Shown here: positions 53,020-64,000 of the stretch, piece by piece
How positions within the stretch are numbered: position 1 is the first letter of the stretch
Layout of the letters: every line of letters begins with the position of its first letter
NCBI RefSeq assembly: GCF_028583425.1
Contig: NC_072806.1
Location: forward strand, 29,930,001 to 29,994,000
Direction: 5' to 3'
Origin: Eublepharis macularius
Lineage: Eukaryota > Chordata > Lepidosauria > Squamata > Eublepharidae
DNA: 64,000 bases
Made by a program: the position numbers and the translations under genes
Notes under the pieces: model-generated
The model's database searches: none
What the model was told of the DNA's origin: nothing
The model's input: only the letters and a program-made list of their open reading frames with translations

Positions 53020-53182
53020 CCAACCTCCAGGTGGGACATCTCCCAGAATTACAACTGATCTCTAGACTAAAGACATCAGTTCACCTGGAGAAAATGGCTG
53101 TTTTGGGACGTAGACTCTATGGCATTATCCCTTGCCCAGGCTCCATCCCGAAATCTTCCCAACCAGGTATTGGCAGCCTTAT
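53020..53182 (-). mobile_element. GGGTTGCCA-type MITE, diverged minus copy
   Basis: CCAACCTCCAGGTGGGACAT at the left and AACCAGGTATTGGCAGCC at the right match the inverse of the 55016 copy. Confidence 0.55.
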
Positions 53183-53479
53183 GTGTATCTTCCACAAAGA
53201 AACTTCAGCTGCTAGTTGGCCCAAGGACTTACCTCTTCCTGGGCCTTTTTATCATTAAGACCCTGCTTTCCCATCTTTGCCTTCAGGACGGGTACTCAGA
53301 CTGGGGTGTGGCTGTCAAAACCTATTGCAGAGCCCTCCTGGGCTCTGCTGGCTTCCACCCACAGTCTTCTGCTCCCACCCACAGTCCTCCACCTGGGTGG
53401 GGTCTACTTGCTCCTGTCCTGGTGGCTTTCCACAGGCTGCCTGTACATGCTGGTCCCATTTCCTTTTGCCCTTCCAGTG

Positions 53480-53600
53480 CTCCAGCTCTTCTATTTATAT
53501 TTATTTATTTTTATTTTATTTTATTTATTTATATTTCAATTTATATACCGCCCATCCCCAGGGGCTCTGGGCGATGAACAGTTAAAATCGATAAAAACAA
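53480..53600 (-). repeat. L2-type LINE 3' end, minus
   Basis: An ATTT-rich tract, then ATATACCGCCCATCCCCAGG and GGCTCTGGGCGATGAACAG, is the inverse of an L2 tail. Confidence 0.6.
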
Positions 53601-53764
53601 GAACTAAAATCAATATTTTATTCTAGCAATTGTCCTCACCAAGAGTGATTATTACTTTGGGCCTCAGTTTATTTCCCACTAGCTTCCAGCAGCTGTTTTC
53701 TTGTCCCGTCCCTGTTAGTAACTAAAACTGCTTCACTGCATCCCAGCCGGGGTTTCGGAAGGTG

Positions 53765-53860
53765 GTGCCCTCCCCCAGCAACAGGCATTTAGAGGTACAC
53801 TGCCTCTGAATACGGAGGTTCTATTTTGCTATCATGACTAGTAGCTATTGACAGTTTTGT
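53765..53860 (-). repeat. CR1-like fragment, minus
   Basis: TTTAGAGGTACACTGCCTCT and GAATACGGAGGTTCTATTTT match the family at 45595. Confidence 0.5.
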
Positions 53861-55015
53861 CCTTTGTGAATTTGTCTCTGTTCCTTGGTTTGCTCTGGCA
53901 TGTCTGCAGAAACAGAGACACTTTGTTAAACATTACAGAGTGCACACTCGGCTCCAACTTTCATGGGTTCTCTGTGAAGAACCCGGAGAATTAGAGTTTG
54001 ACGAGTATGCAGGAAATCTTGGATGCCCTTCTCTTCCTCTGTTGTTCTTGCCCACCTGTGCACACTCACAATTCCCAGGAAAGAAGGAATTATGCTTATG
54101 ATCTGGACAGTGCCTCGCCCCATCCTGTTTCACAGTTTCAGAGAAGGGTTCGCTCAGGTGGGAAATTCTGGTTCATTTTATCAGCCTCCAACAGTAAAAC
54201 GACTTGCGTCCATCCAACGTGTTGTGATGCTCATGCTACAGCCTTTGAAAGTACCTGCCAAGTCTGATGTGGTTTCTTGATCAGAATGTTTCTGCCTGCT
54301 TTAGCTTAGCTTAGCAGTTTGAGTCCCCAAAAGTTACTGGCCTCCCTTAGTGCGCATACCAGCGCTAGTGATTTGTGGTAACAGAAGAGGGGAGAGAAGG
54401 TAAACAGTACTCATGCCAGTTCCTGGATTAATTTTAGAAAGTCTTTTAGTTCAACTGGAACATGGGGCAAAAGGCCTAGAGCATTTGTTTTGCTTCATTT
54501 ATCTTCCACCTTCCTTACTGAGCATCAAGGCAGATTTACAGAAATAAAACACTGTAATAAAGACCAGTAACTACATACAATAAACAATCCCATAAAACAG
54601 GTTTACACAATAAGAGAGAAAGGAAATAAAAACAGTCTTATACATCCCATGCACATTGCAGTATGGAGTAGGCGTGAGACTGCCTAAAAATTTCACAGTC
54701 AATAAAAATTACAATCCTGCTCCCTGTATTAAAAAGTGACCTGCACAATTCATTTTTGTCTCATCCCTATTCCCTTTGTAAAAATGTCTTCTTGAAAGTA
54801 AAAATATGAGGGGGGAAATCCGCTCATCTGTATGCCCAGTAATCTTTTGGCACAACTAACAGCCATGTTCAGCCTATGGGGTATCTTGCCCTCCATTTGA
54901 GCAAACTGTGCAGGCAAGGCCTCTTCTTTAAGAGAACTGGCATTTGAACCTTATTCCAAAAGGTTTGTTAAAGCAGAACTATTTGCATTTGATGTATCTT
55001 GTTGCTTGCTGTCCT

Positions 55016-55201
55016 AGGGTTGCCAGCTCCAGCTTGGGAAATTCTTGGAGATTTAGGGGTGGAGGGATAGCAGGAAGGAATAATGCCAAAGAGTCCACCC
55101 TCCAAAGCAGCCATTTTCTCCAGGGCAACTGATCTCGATGGCCTGGAGATCAGTTGCAATTCCAGGAGATCTCCAGCCACCACCTGGAGGCTAGCAACCC
55201 T
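55016..55201 (+). mobile_element. GGGTTGCCA-type MITE
   Basis: Inverted ends are AGGGTTGCCAGCTCCAG and CCTGGAGGCTAGCAACCCT, with the internal CTGGAGATCAGTTGCAATTC shared with the copies near 21.9 kb. Target duplication unclear. Confidence 0.7.
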
Positions 55202-55763
55202 CTCTCCCCCCGCCCTTTTTTGTATGTTTCCCAAACTTCCAGGGTCTGCAGCCTTGGATTTGCTATTTTCTCCCCTTCATCTGTACAATTGTACCCACAC
55301 TGGTAAATAAAATTCAGTGTTCTGAAAACTAGGGTATGCTTGTACATGTGTAAGCTTGGAAACAGCATTGTGATATAGTTTGGTTTATGTTTCCCCCCCC
55401 AGAAATTAGATGTACAAATTAGCAAGGTGGATGACTGCCGGTAGCTTAGAGTCTGAAAGATAAAGCCATATGTTTTGAGCAAGATGGAAGTGCTTGATTC
55501 TATTGGTCTACCAGGTCTGGACTGAAGGCCCCGGCCTAGCAACAGGCACAAAAGTTTTGAGGGCCTAGAAGTTACACAGAGATGCTCCTATGCAACTAGT
55601 CTGCAACTTGACTTTGATGTATATGTCACTGCAGGTCAAACTGCATGTGTGGGGGAGAGAGTGTGACACCTGGGCAATGCGGGTTAGTGATGTCCATGAG
55701 TTGCTTGAGACCACCTCCCCCCCTGCCCCGCCTGTGCTTACAGTCTTCTCTTTGATACAGCGG

Positions 55764-55885
55764 AGTTAGTTGTGTTAGTCTGTAGTTGCAAAATAGTAAA
55801 GAGTCCAGTAGCACCTTTAAGACTAACCAACTTTATTGTAGCAGAAGCTTTCGAGAACTACAGCTCTCTTCGTCAGATGCATGGA
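55764..55885 (-). mobile_element. Penelope-like terminal repeat with hammerhead-like core
   Basis: From GTTAGTTGTGTTAGTCTG to CGTCAGATGCATG. The minus strand has CTGACGA, the stem loop, and GAAAGCTTCTGCTA, the same core layout as at 49318-49355 but with a different stem III loop. Confidence 0.65.
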
Positions 55886-56544
55886 CTCTTTACTAATCTT
55901 CTCTTTGGTAATGCTCGTACCGGGCCGTCTGTCTTATTTGGCTTGCAGGAACTCAAAATGAGTCATATGGAAGGGAACTGTCGAGGCTGTGGTTTCATAA
56001 GCAGGCGGCCAGAATTTCTCTAATTCTTTCATATCTTGGCTTGTGCTGCTGTTTTTTGCTTCCGACACCAACCAGTGGGGAAGCGCCTTTATCTTGATCT
56101 AAGAATAGCAGGTTTCTGTTGCTTAAGCCATGCCAGGACGACAAGGGGCTCTAGAGCAGGATTGGTCAATGCCTTGGGCAACCATTTCCCCCATCTTCTG
56201 GCAACTGAGACATCCTTTTTGTTTTTCTCAATTACTTCTGAATGCTGAACACTTCCTGGTTTTTGGAATGTTTCGCTCTTACACCCAAAGGGATTTAGAA
56301 CATGAAAGAGTTATTTGCCCTCAGAGGAGCACGGTCTTGGGCTTCTGTGTGGGTTACTATTCTGGGCATGGAAGAAGGGGGCAAGCCTAAAACCAGTGAC
56401 TCAGGAAGAGACATAACGGGCAGCCTGTGACCTCTGTGGATTCCGTGCACTGGGAGCCATCTGATCATGCCCAATGCAGAGAAACCACAAAATTGTCAGC
56501 CCTCAGTAGGGACTGACCAGACTCAAAGCTAGAGCAATGACTCT

Positions 56545-56715
56545 AGATCAGTAGCCATGTTAGCCTGTAGCAGCAAGATAACGTTGGAGTCCACTGGCAC
56601 CATAAGAACTAACAAAATTTCTTCCAGCAGAAGCTTTCGTGGCTCAGATGCATGAAAAGCAGATGTCTGAGTCACAAAAGCTTCCTCTGCAATAAATTTT
56701 GAAAGGTACCATTGT
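56545..56715. mobile_element. Penelope-like terminal repeat, diverged inverted pair
   Basis: GTAGCCATGTTAGCCTGTAG, GAGTCCACTGGCACCATAAG, CAGAAGCTTTCGTGGCTCAG and the reversed second arm CTGAGTCACAAAAGCTTCC are seen. Confidence 0.55.
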
Positions 56716-56999
56716 TTTATTTTGATCCATACAGAGATACAATGGGCAGATTTGGTATGGATGGGCTCACCAAAGATTTTAATGGTCTCGTGATGCGCAA
56801 TTTTGGAATTACCATTCTAAACTTTAAACGCCCCCAGTGCTTTGGGTTTTCTTGGGGAAGTTGCTCCTGACCCCTTGATTGTTTTTTTGGCTCCCCGTCT
56901 GTATTTTGCAAAGCTCCTTGTAATCTGATGTGGTATGGAAATTTAAAAAAATACTTTTGAGCGCCAGAAATTTCTGGTATGTCACAAAGTAGACAGCAA

Positions 57000-59170
57000 T
57001 CTGACCACATTTTTTTTTAAAGAAGTGCAAACAGTGGTTGAGCGGACAAGTGTTTCCCATCTCCCCCTGTCCCTTCCTGCAGCCTCACCCAAGGGCTGCT
57101 TTTTCTGGCAACGTGTCTCTTGCACAATCTGGACAGCAGGTGTCACCCAATCCGTGGAGCTGCAGCCCTGGCGGAGGAGGGAAGAGTCAGTGCCGCCTCT
57201 TAATTTATTTCCAGAGGCTCCTCTGCTTTCCAGAGCGCCTTCTCTGCTCTTGGCACCCGATCAAAGCCACATCAGGAAAGCAGAAACCACTGCTTAAGAG
57301 TCATGAATGTTAAGCCCTTTTTGAGCGGGATGCTTTTTGTGAGGAGTGCTGCAGTGGGCCCGCTGAAATTGGTTCAGGGATGGGAAATCGCAGCACAGCA
57401 AAGAGAATCTGGAATTGGCAGGATCGGTTCTCCCAGCCGCTCAGAACAGCCTGCCCTGAAAGCTGCTATGGGTGTCAAGAGAGCACCTGAACTGACGAAG
57501 CAAAGCAGCCTCCTTTGCTGGTGTGGCCAGTCTCCCATCCGTCAGAGCCAGGTGGTGATGCACCAGGCCAATCCCTTCTTGCATCCTCGAGATTACCAGT
57601 GAGACCCGCTCCAGACGCAAACCAGGAGATCCTGACAGTGGGACTCAGCACCTTTAACCTCTGCATCACCATCAGGTGACATGCCAAAACGAGAGCTGGC
57701 GCCCTGCTATCTTGCTGTCCTACAGTGCCACCACCATAGATTGCCAGGTGATACACAGTATTACAGCTATCAGTTGGTTGACTCTAGGGATGCAGCGGCA
57801 ACCTTTGCTATGAATGAGTTTGCCTGGTGAACTTAACATAATTGAAGGTGGCAAACTTGGGGATCCAATCTTGGGATTTGTTCGTGACTGTGGCAGACCA
57901 CTTGATCTTGTGGACTTGCAGCTGAAAACAATGGATCTTCTCCCTCCATTGCAGAGGTGCAAATAGAACAAGGAACAGATCACAGGAGCCAAGGGAGTGG
58001 GTCAAACATTGTGCCTGAAAGTAGAATGAGCTTAGAGAAGGCTAACTTGATGGTATAACCTAGTGGTTGGAGGGCAGGTGTCATCTCTCCTTCTTCCAAC
58101 CAAGGAAGATGGGAATGTGGCTAGTGTGGCGAGTGGGATCTTTCTAGGGGTGTTTTGGCCTCCCAGTCTGTCTTTAAGCAGGTCAGCTCAGATGAAGGAC
58201 CTAGCCTTATTCTACTTGCAGACACCATATTGAACCCATTCCCTTGTTCTTCCAAAATCCATTCCCAGTTTTATGGGTAACTATAGCAGCTCTTGCTCAG
58301 CTCCTCTGCAAAACAGCTGAGGTGCAAGCAATGAAACCATGCCCCTTCAGTTCCTAAAGAAGAACAACAAAAGGTAGAACCTATTTTAAAACTAATTCAC
58401 GTTGGAAGAGCGATTTAAACTTGGTGGCAGAGAAAATATTTTTTTTTCTGTGCAGCAGTGGTATCCAGATGTAAGAAACAACATGCATGCCTGAAACACT
58501 TTGTGTGTGTGCTACTGAGCAGCTGCCACCACCCTGAACTCTTTAATCAATCTGATCACTCAATGAATCAGTGACATATTTACACCTGTGATTACTAGGT
58601 GATCCAGACTTCCACAAGCATTGGAGCATCCCCAGGGGACACAAGAGGCCAGGAGGGTTCCACTCAGAAAGATGTCAGCTCTAATCTGGCTCCTCACTGT
58701 GAGTGACAGTGAAATCCTAAGCAGACTTACTCCAGTCTAAGCCCATTGATTTCAGTGTGCTTAGACTGGAGTAAGTCTGCTTAAGATTTCACCGAGAGTC
58801 ACCTAACCCCAGTCTGAGTTTCTCTTCAGTTCTCCTTGAGCTTGATTGAGTCACTTGGGACCACCAGCTCCAAACCGCCATGTTAAGCACTAACCAGGTG
58901 AGAATTGGCAGCTGCCCCTCTGTGGCTTTTTCTGTGGTGTTGAAATGCTCCTTCTGAGTCACTCACGGGTGGCAAAAGCCATGCTGAAAACGTGGCTGGC
59001 TGAAAGGTGATCCCATGAGGCTCTCTCTGTCTGAAAGAGATCAGAGAGTCTGTGGCATACCTCCTTCCAGCTGCTCCTTAAAGCAATGCCAGATGTTCTT
59101 TAGTTTGGGGCCCAGAAGCTTTCACACTTATTAACGTGGCATGTCTCTTTGTCTCTCATCTTTGTTCCAG
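57000..59170 (+). other. Intron sequence before SPECC1 coding exon
   Basis: Mostly unassigned, with one fold-back repeat at 58709-58792. It ends in the TTTGTTCCAG acceptor of the SPECC1 exon. Confidence 0.5.
58709..58792. repeat. Small fold-back repeat
   Basis: GTGAAATCCTAAGCAGACTT and AAGTCTGCTTAAGATTTCAC are near-perfect inverted arms around CCCATTGATTTCA. Related copies: 32603-32665 and half of one at 47536-47571. Confidence 0.75.
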
Positions 59171-59202
59171 ACTGACCCACCCACCCCCCATCTGGAAGGA
59201 AA

Positions 59203-59349
59203 ATGAAAAGCACTGCCAGGCCGTGGAGCGCCGTGTCAAAACAGGGGAGCCACGGGACAGAGCGAGGGAAGCCTCTGCCCGCTCCATCTGTCGGCATGAA
59301 GACCTCCAAGTCCTCCACCTCGCTTGCCTTTGATTCCCGGCTCAGCAAG
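59203..59349 (+). CDS. SPECC1: SPECC1 first coding exon (cytospin-B N terminus)
   Basis: The exon follows TTTGTTCCAG (acceptor at 59168-59170), has a 32-base leader, and then reads 49 codons from ATG to a GTGAGC donor at 59350. The product, beginning [18 protein letters not shown] and containing [18 protein letters not shown], lines up with my memory of human SPECC1, which starts MRSAAKPWN and has [23 protein letters not shown]1 is a coiled-coil and calponin-homology protein of the cytoskeleton and nucleus. This N-terminal piece is low-complexity and serine/lysine-rich and carries no catalytic domain. The next exon, expected to begin near LKRASS, was not found before 64 kb. Confidence 0.85.
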
Positions 59350-61360
59350 GTGAGCAGTGCAAGAGTGACTGGGGAGTTTTCAGCCGGGAATGCAAAGGCC
59401 TACCCACTGGTACCAAAAGCAGTTTCTCTGGCTCCTGAGTTGACAAAGAAGGCAGGGAGCTGATTTCTTCCCCTCCCCTGGGTGCTTCTGCATGGGTGAC
59501 ATTGTTCCTGCTCTGAGACACTGGCTACTCACGGGGTGTGTGTGTCCATCCATGTCTCCGTCCCAAGTCAGAGGACCTTCCGTTAAGCACTGCATGGAAG
59601 GGAAGGTTGGAGAAGAAAAGACAAGAACACACCTGAACTGCCTCCCTCCTCTTTCACTGGGCCTTCTCAGTCAGTCAGTCAGTCAGTGTCTCTCTTCTTG
59701 CAAAGTGACTGAAAAATTTTGTAATAATTTTTGCTGCCCTGGTTCCAACCAACAGTATATCCCAACAGCGTTGAACAGCTCAGTAGCATCTGCATGTAAC
59801 CTAAAAGTTCAGTGGGGTGGACCAAGGGATTTGGTTTAGATCCAGGCTTGAATCCCCACTCGGCGATGATGTGTCATTTAATGCTTGCCTTCCTCTACCC
59901 TACTCAAGCGCCGTGCCTGAATACCTAAACTGTGGTTATGTTTGTGCTGAAGTGAGTCTGCACCCCATGGCTTGCTTTGGCCACTGTTGATATCTGCACT
60001 GAGCAAACAATGATTTTGGCAGTGTCCCCTGTCTCTCCAGTCCCTCTGCTTGCAAAGAGACAAGCTGGCCTTGCTGGTGTCTCCCTAGACATGGCTTCCA
60101 GACAAGATTGTATCCCAGTGGGCTCCCCAGTCAGCCATTGAGTGGGATCACCCTTGCTTGACTTCAGCCACACTATGGCTCAATAGTAAAGAGTCCAGAC
60201 CTTTAACTGACTTTATTGTAGCATAAGCTTTTGAGAACCACAGCTCTCTCTGTCAGATGCATATGACGAAGAGAGCTGTGGTTCTCAAAAGCTTATGCTA
60301 CAATAAAGTTGGTTAGTCTTAAAGGTGCTACTGGACTCTTTACTATTTTGCAACTACAGACTAACACTGCTAACTCCTCTGGATCTACGGCTATGGCTCA
60401 AGGTGTTGCTAGACCATTCCCTGACTTCTGAGATGTCCCCTAGGCATATGGTCCATGCACTTGTCTTCAGCAGACGTGAGGACTAGAAACTTGCTGAGTT
60501 CAGTCTGCCAAATCCTGCAACCAGAACCAAGTTCTGAGCTTTTGATCACAAGGAGTAGAAGCTTGTCTTAGTTAAAACTCCTTGCTGCTGGACAGTTTGT
60601 TCCAGAAACAAAAAGGTCAGGAAGTCACCCCCCTCTTCTGGCAGAAGGGCGGCCAGGACACAGGGCCCTTCACACACTGGGTTTCCACCACAGTAGCTTA
60701 GAGGGTTTGGCTACCAAAGGAGGTGGAGCTCTCAGGAGGGTCTGCAAAACCCACACTTCGTGAGTCACTCCAGAGATAAAAGGAAGGAAGTAAATTGGTA
60801 ATGAAGAGAAACAGCTTGAAGTTAATGACACAGGAACTCACATAACTGGGCATGTTTCTCATTTTCTCTCTGCATTTCTTCTCTCTGGGTAAAGCAGGGC
60901 CTGCTGGTTTTTACAAGATTTCTCAATTACCTGCTTCAGGAGGAAGGCAGTGTGCAATGTAGGCTTGGATTGCAGCTCTCCAGCAGTCCCAGGCAGGGCA
61001 AATGAGGTCGAGCTGTCACTTAGGAGATTTCAGTTTTGACTGGTGTAAAACCCAACCCTCCTTTTTAGAGTGCTGTGCGAGCATTTCTGGGAAAAGGAGG
61101 GCTTTCTTCCCAAAAATTCTGGGCAGTGTGTGTCTGTTGTTGCTGAGAGCCACTGTAGGCCACAAGACAAAGATTCTGCCCCCCACCTTCTCCCCCCCCC
61201 CCCACACACAGAGCATTTGGGCCCCCCTTGCATTCCAAAGGACACATACAAGATGCTTGATTCGAACAGGCATGTTGCTGCTGCGCCCTGCCCAGGGTCC
61301 TGGGGCAATCGGAGGCTTGGACTTTTGTACCTCACTGTTGCCCTCTGTTGGTGAACACAA
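59350..61360 (+). other. Intron sequence after SPECC1 coding exon
   Basis: It holds a short CAGT repeat near 59670, the Penelope-like pair at 60180-60390 and unassigned sequence. The second SPECC1 coding exon was not found. Confidence 0.5.
60180..60390. mobile_element. Penelope-like terminal repeat, inverted pair
   Basis: The left arm has TTATTGTAGCATAAGCTTTT. The right arm runs ATGACGAAGAGAGCTGTGG through GTTAGTCTTAAAGGTGCTAC to CAACTACAGACTAACACTGC. The hammerhead-like core is altered at conserved positions here. Confidence 0.65.
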
Positions 61361-61361
61361 G

Positions 61362-61558
61362 AAGTTGCCTCATATTCTGACCATGGGTCCATCAAGGATG
61401 GTACACTACTGTCTACTCAGACCGGCAGTGGCTCTCCAAGGTCCTAGCAGAGTTCTTTCACATCACCTGCTACCTGATCCTTTTAACGAAATACCACGCA
61501 TTGAATCTGGGACCTTCCACATGCCAACCGGATGCTTCACCCCTAAGCCAGGGGCCTT
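61362..61558 (-). mobile_element. tRNA-Ala-derived SINE
   Basis: Same family as 16899-17094 (GGTGATGTGAAAGAACTC; GGTCTGAGTAGACAGTAG), with a degraded tRNA head at the right end. Confidence 0.8.
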
Positions 61559-61758
61559 CTCCAACTGGTGACTCCAGCTCTCTCAACAAATTAGGCAATG
61601 GAGCCGTTGTGCATCTTTTGGCTTATTTGGGGTCTGTTAGCCTTGGGGAGGGGGAAGAATTTAGGTCAAGCAATGTACCTCCCAGTCTGACCCTTGCAAA
61701 TCCTGTTCCATCCATTCTCTTCCTTTGCACGACGTTCTGAAATGTTTCTAGGTAGGAC

Positions 61759-62077
61759 CAGAGCTTTTTTTCAGCTGGAACGTAGTGGAATGGAGTTCTG
61801 GCACCTCTTGAAAATGGTCACATGGCCGGTGGCCCCCGCCTCCTGATCTCCAGACAGAGGGGAGTTTAGATTGCCCTCCGCGCTGCTGAGCGGCGCAGAG
61901 GGCAATCTAAACTCCCCTCTGTCTGGAGATCAGGGGGCGGGGCCACCGGCCGTGTGACCATTTTCGCCGAGGGCAACTTATACTCCCCCCTTGTTCCAGC
62001 TGACCCAAAGTGACGTCATTGTGCGGTCCTGAGTTCCACCACTGAGTTCCACCACCTCTTTCCCCCAAAAAGCCCTG
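61759..62077. mobile_element. hAT-type fold-back MITE, copy 3
   Basis: Same family, with termini CAGAGCTTTTTTTC and AAAAAGCCCTG. The flanks GGTAGGAC and GGAAGGAC are an 8-bp duplication with one mismatch. It contains TGACGTCA near 62011. Confidence 0.85.
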
Positions 62078-62744
62078 GGAAGGACCCTCACATTTTAAAA
62101 ATTATTTTTAGTGTTTTAATGTTTGCTGCCTTGGGGACCCTATTTTGGGTAGAAAGGCAGCATGCAAATGGTTTTAAACATATAATGTTTTACATTCGCA
62201 GCCTCCAGAGCTGGAATATGTGAGGAACGTGCATATTACCAACCACAAAAGTGGCGTTCTTTCTTAGTGAGGGCCATCATGATAATTATTCCAATCGCTA
62301 TCAAAAGGAGCCCACCCGGCGGCAAATTATCAGAATTTGCCAACTGGGGGAACTTGCTATTTTTTAAAAAGTGAAAGCTCTCGTGATGTTTACTCCCAAT
62401 ACCTTCTTTCACGGTCCTGGGATTTCACTAACCTTCCCATCTATAATTACTAGAATCTGGCTTTAGCAGGACATCAGCTCTTTTCTGTCTGATAAATAAA
62501 CTGGATGCCCATAGCATACTGGCTTTTGATTAAAGGAATGCAAACAGCCCAACCTGTGTCCAAAGTATGTGTTTTGGGGGGATCTCTTTCGGCATAGCCC
62601 ATTGAGATGGTCCTCCCCACACAGATGAACGGAGCCTATCAGTTCCAGAATGCTCTAGGAGATTTTGGGAGTCTCAACAACAAACCTAGAACGGCCAGGT
62701 GCTGGCAAGCGATAGAAAGGATTGTTCCACAGTGTTCTCTCCTC

Positions 62745-63009
62745 TCCCCTCACTCTGAAGAAAGTACACCTGGGAGCTTGCAGATTTGAAACGGATTGGG
62801 AAGCCTGTGTTGAAAGACTGGAAGCAAATCTGACACAGCGTGCGGTGGCCCATGAGGTGGCCGTGAGAGTGGCAAAGAAGGCTCTCCACCCCCCCACCCC
62901 CCCGGGCATTACAGCAGAGCAATTTAAGGCTGTACAAGGCCAATTTCTCAGATCCATTCCAGCTTGGATGCTGACAGCGTTCTCGAACTTGCAAAGGTAC
63001 CACCTGTAA
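62745..63009 (+). CDS. Unidentified open frame, possible exon or remnant
   Basis: The frame reads ACRFETDWEACVERLEANL, TQRAVAHEVAVRVAKKALH, a PPTPPGITAEQFKAVQGQF stretch, then LRSIPAWMLTAFSNLQRYHL and TAA at 63007-63009. It has balanced codon use and an amphipathic-helix look, unlike shadow frames. Acceptor-like CTCTGAAG and CTTGCAG precede it, and a donor-like AAGGTACC (after FSNLQR) or CTGTAAGC lies at its end. It falls inside the presumed SPECC1 intron, beside LINE remnants. I do not recognise the protein. It could be a host exon, a retrocopy fragment or a mobile-element domain. Confidence 0.35.
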
Positions 63010-63299
63010 GCTAGTCAGATACTCCCCCCCCCCACAAACACACCGGAAAAAGATAAGAGCTCCTTTGGCATCGATAATAAAAGACTTGTTGGGCATGAGG
63101 CTAACACCAGGCAAACTGAAAGAGGGGGGTGGCATGGTCTCTCTTGGAAAAATTCTTGTTGGACAATGAAGTCCTGGCAAATTTATAGCTGTTTCTCCTA
63201 CTTGCCTTTTCCTAGTAAGGTGACAGAGTGGCTCACTCCAGAGCAACTCCAGGCTTCTCTGGATATCATCCCTGGACCCTGTTAAATCAGATTTAAGGT

Positions 63300-64000
63300 C
63301 TGGTGATGGAGGGGTTATGATGGTGTTAGACGCGTGGATTGTTTCCTGCTGCAAATGGGCAAGGGTGATACTTCCCTCTGATCCTTTTAGATCTGTCGGC
63401 CACTTTTGATACAGTCGGCCATAATATTCTGATGACCCAGTCAAAGCAGGGAAGTTGTCCTCCATTGGTATTGGTCCAGGGCAAAGAGCCAGGACCGCGG
63501 GCACGAAGGCCGTGTTCTCTCGCTTGTGCTTTTTATTATTTCCAGTAGACTGATGGATTAGATCACCCCAAGCTTTGCAGTGGGTTCTCATCAATATGGC
63601 CTATTTCTCAGTCTAGGTCTTAGGATGTTGCCATCCTAAACCAGAGTCTGGATGCCGTGGTTAAATGGATGAGGGTAAGCAGATTGAATTCAGACAAGAT
63701 GGAGAGGATGTGGATCAGCGAATGGAGATATTCTTTTTGGGGGGGGTCACTGATTCGGGATGGGGTTTAGTTCTTGAGGATTTCCCCCCGCCCCCCCCCA
63801 ACACACACCCTAGGGAATGATCTGGCCAGGGAGGCACACCCCATTCTAGGTCACAAACTCTGCTGAGCGTCTTTGTTTCAAGGGAGCTCTTCTCAGCTGA
63901 CTCCAAAAAGATATTTGGTGCTATTTTTGCATGGGTTTGCTTCTGGCGGCAGGAATACTGGACATTGTTACTGGTTGATCTGTTTAGCTGTAGCTATTTT
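63300..64000 (+). mobile_element. L2-type LINE reverse transcriptase remnant
   Basis: Plus-strand frames give LLDLSATFDTVGHNIL (the DLSAAFDTVDH motif of CR1/L2 reverse transcriptases) near 63385-63435 and LNQSLDAVVKWMRVSRLNSDK near 63640-63700. The copy is frameshifted and non-functional and runs to the window edge. Confidence 0.7.

Noticed and set aside
61337-61348. CTCF-like GCCCTCTGTTGG
   Set aside because: It mismatches the core at a conserved position and sits at the edge of a SINE.
62686-63594. 302-codon minus-strand frame
   Set aside because: It runs opposite to both the plus-strand frame at 62745 and the LINE reverse transcriptase remnant and has no recognisable domain; a shadow frame.

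Overview
This is nuclear DNA from a vertebrate, most likely a squamate reptile. The strongest clue is a near full-length Sauria SINE (about 25886-26162). It sits among tRNA-derived SINEs, 5S-rRNA-derived SINE copies, CR1/L2 LINE tails, Penelope-like terminal repeats and many fold-back DNA transposons of kinds common in lizards. I cannot resolve the lineage further. Gene density is low, introns are long, and interspersed repeats fill most of the non-exonic sequence.

Left part (1-14.4 kb, + strand): the last seven coding exons and 3' UTR of ABR (active BCR-related). They cover the end of the C2 domain, the whole RhoGAP domain and the C-terminal PDZ-ligand tail. The exons splice in frame into 262 residues plus a stop. 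Next (18.3-22.8 kb, - strand) is TIMM22, complete in four exons (200 residues), tail to tail with ABR, with a CpG-rich promoter near 22.5-22.8 kb.

Middle (23-44.5 kb): no host gene recognised. It holds LINE tails, a Sauria SINE, a broken endogenous retrovirus remnant carrying a hAT-type MITE, two more inverted-repeat elements, and a young LTR retrotransposon (33252-38966). That element has two apparently identical 1121-bp LTRs and a 5-bp target duplication. Its gypsy-type pol has integrase upstream of reverse transcriptase, the copia-like order known from Gmr1-like elements.

Right part (44.5-64 kb): a strong CpG island near 44.6-45.3 kb is probably the promoter and non-coding first exon of SPECC1 (cytospin-B). 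The first coding exon of SPECC1 lies at 59203-59349 and gives a 49-residue N terminus that matches my memory of the human one. The intron between them holds several Penelope-like terminal repeats, some with a hammerhead-like ribozyme core. One copy carries a dense cluster of T-to-C changes resembling an RNA-editing scar. A conserved-looking short open frame at about 62745-63009 remains unidentified, and L2-type reverse transcriptase remnants end the window.

The three genes have separate jobs: Rho-family GTPase control (ABR), mitochondrial carrier insertion (TIMM22) and a cytoskeletal coiled-coil protein (SPECC1). The ABR-TIMM22 tail-to-tail pair matches the human arrangement. TIMM22 next to SPECC1 does not, because human TIMM22 is followed by NXN.
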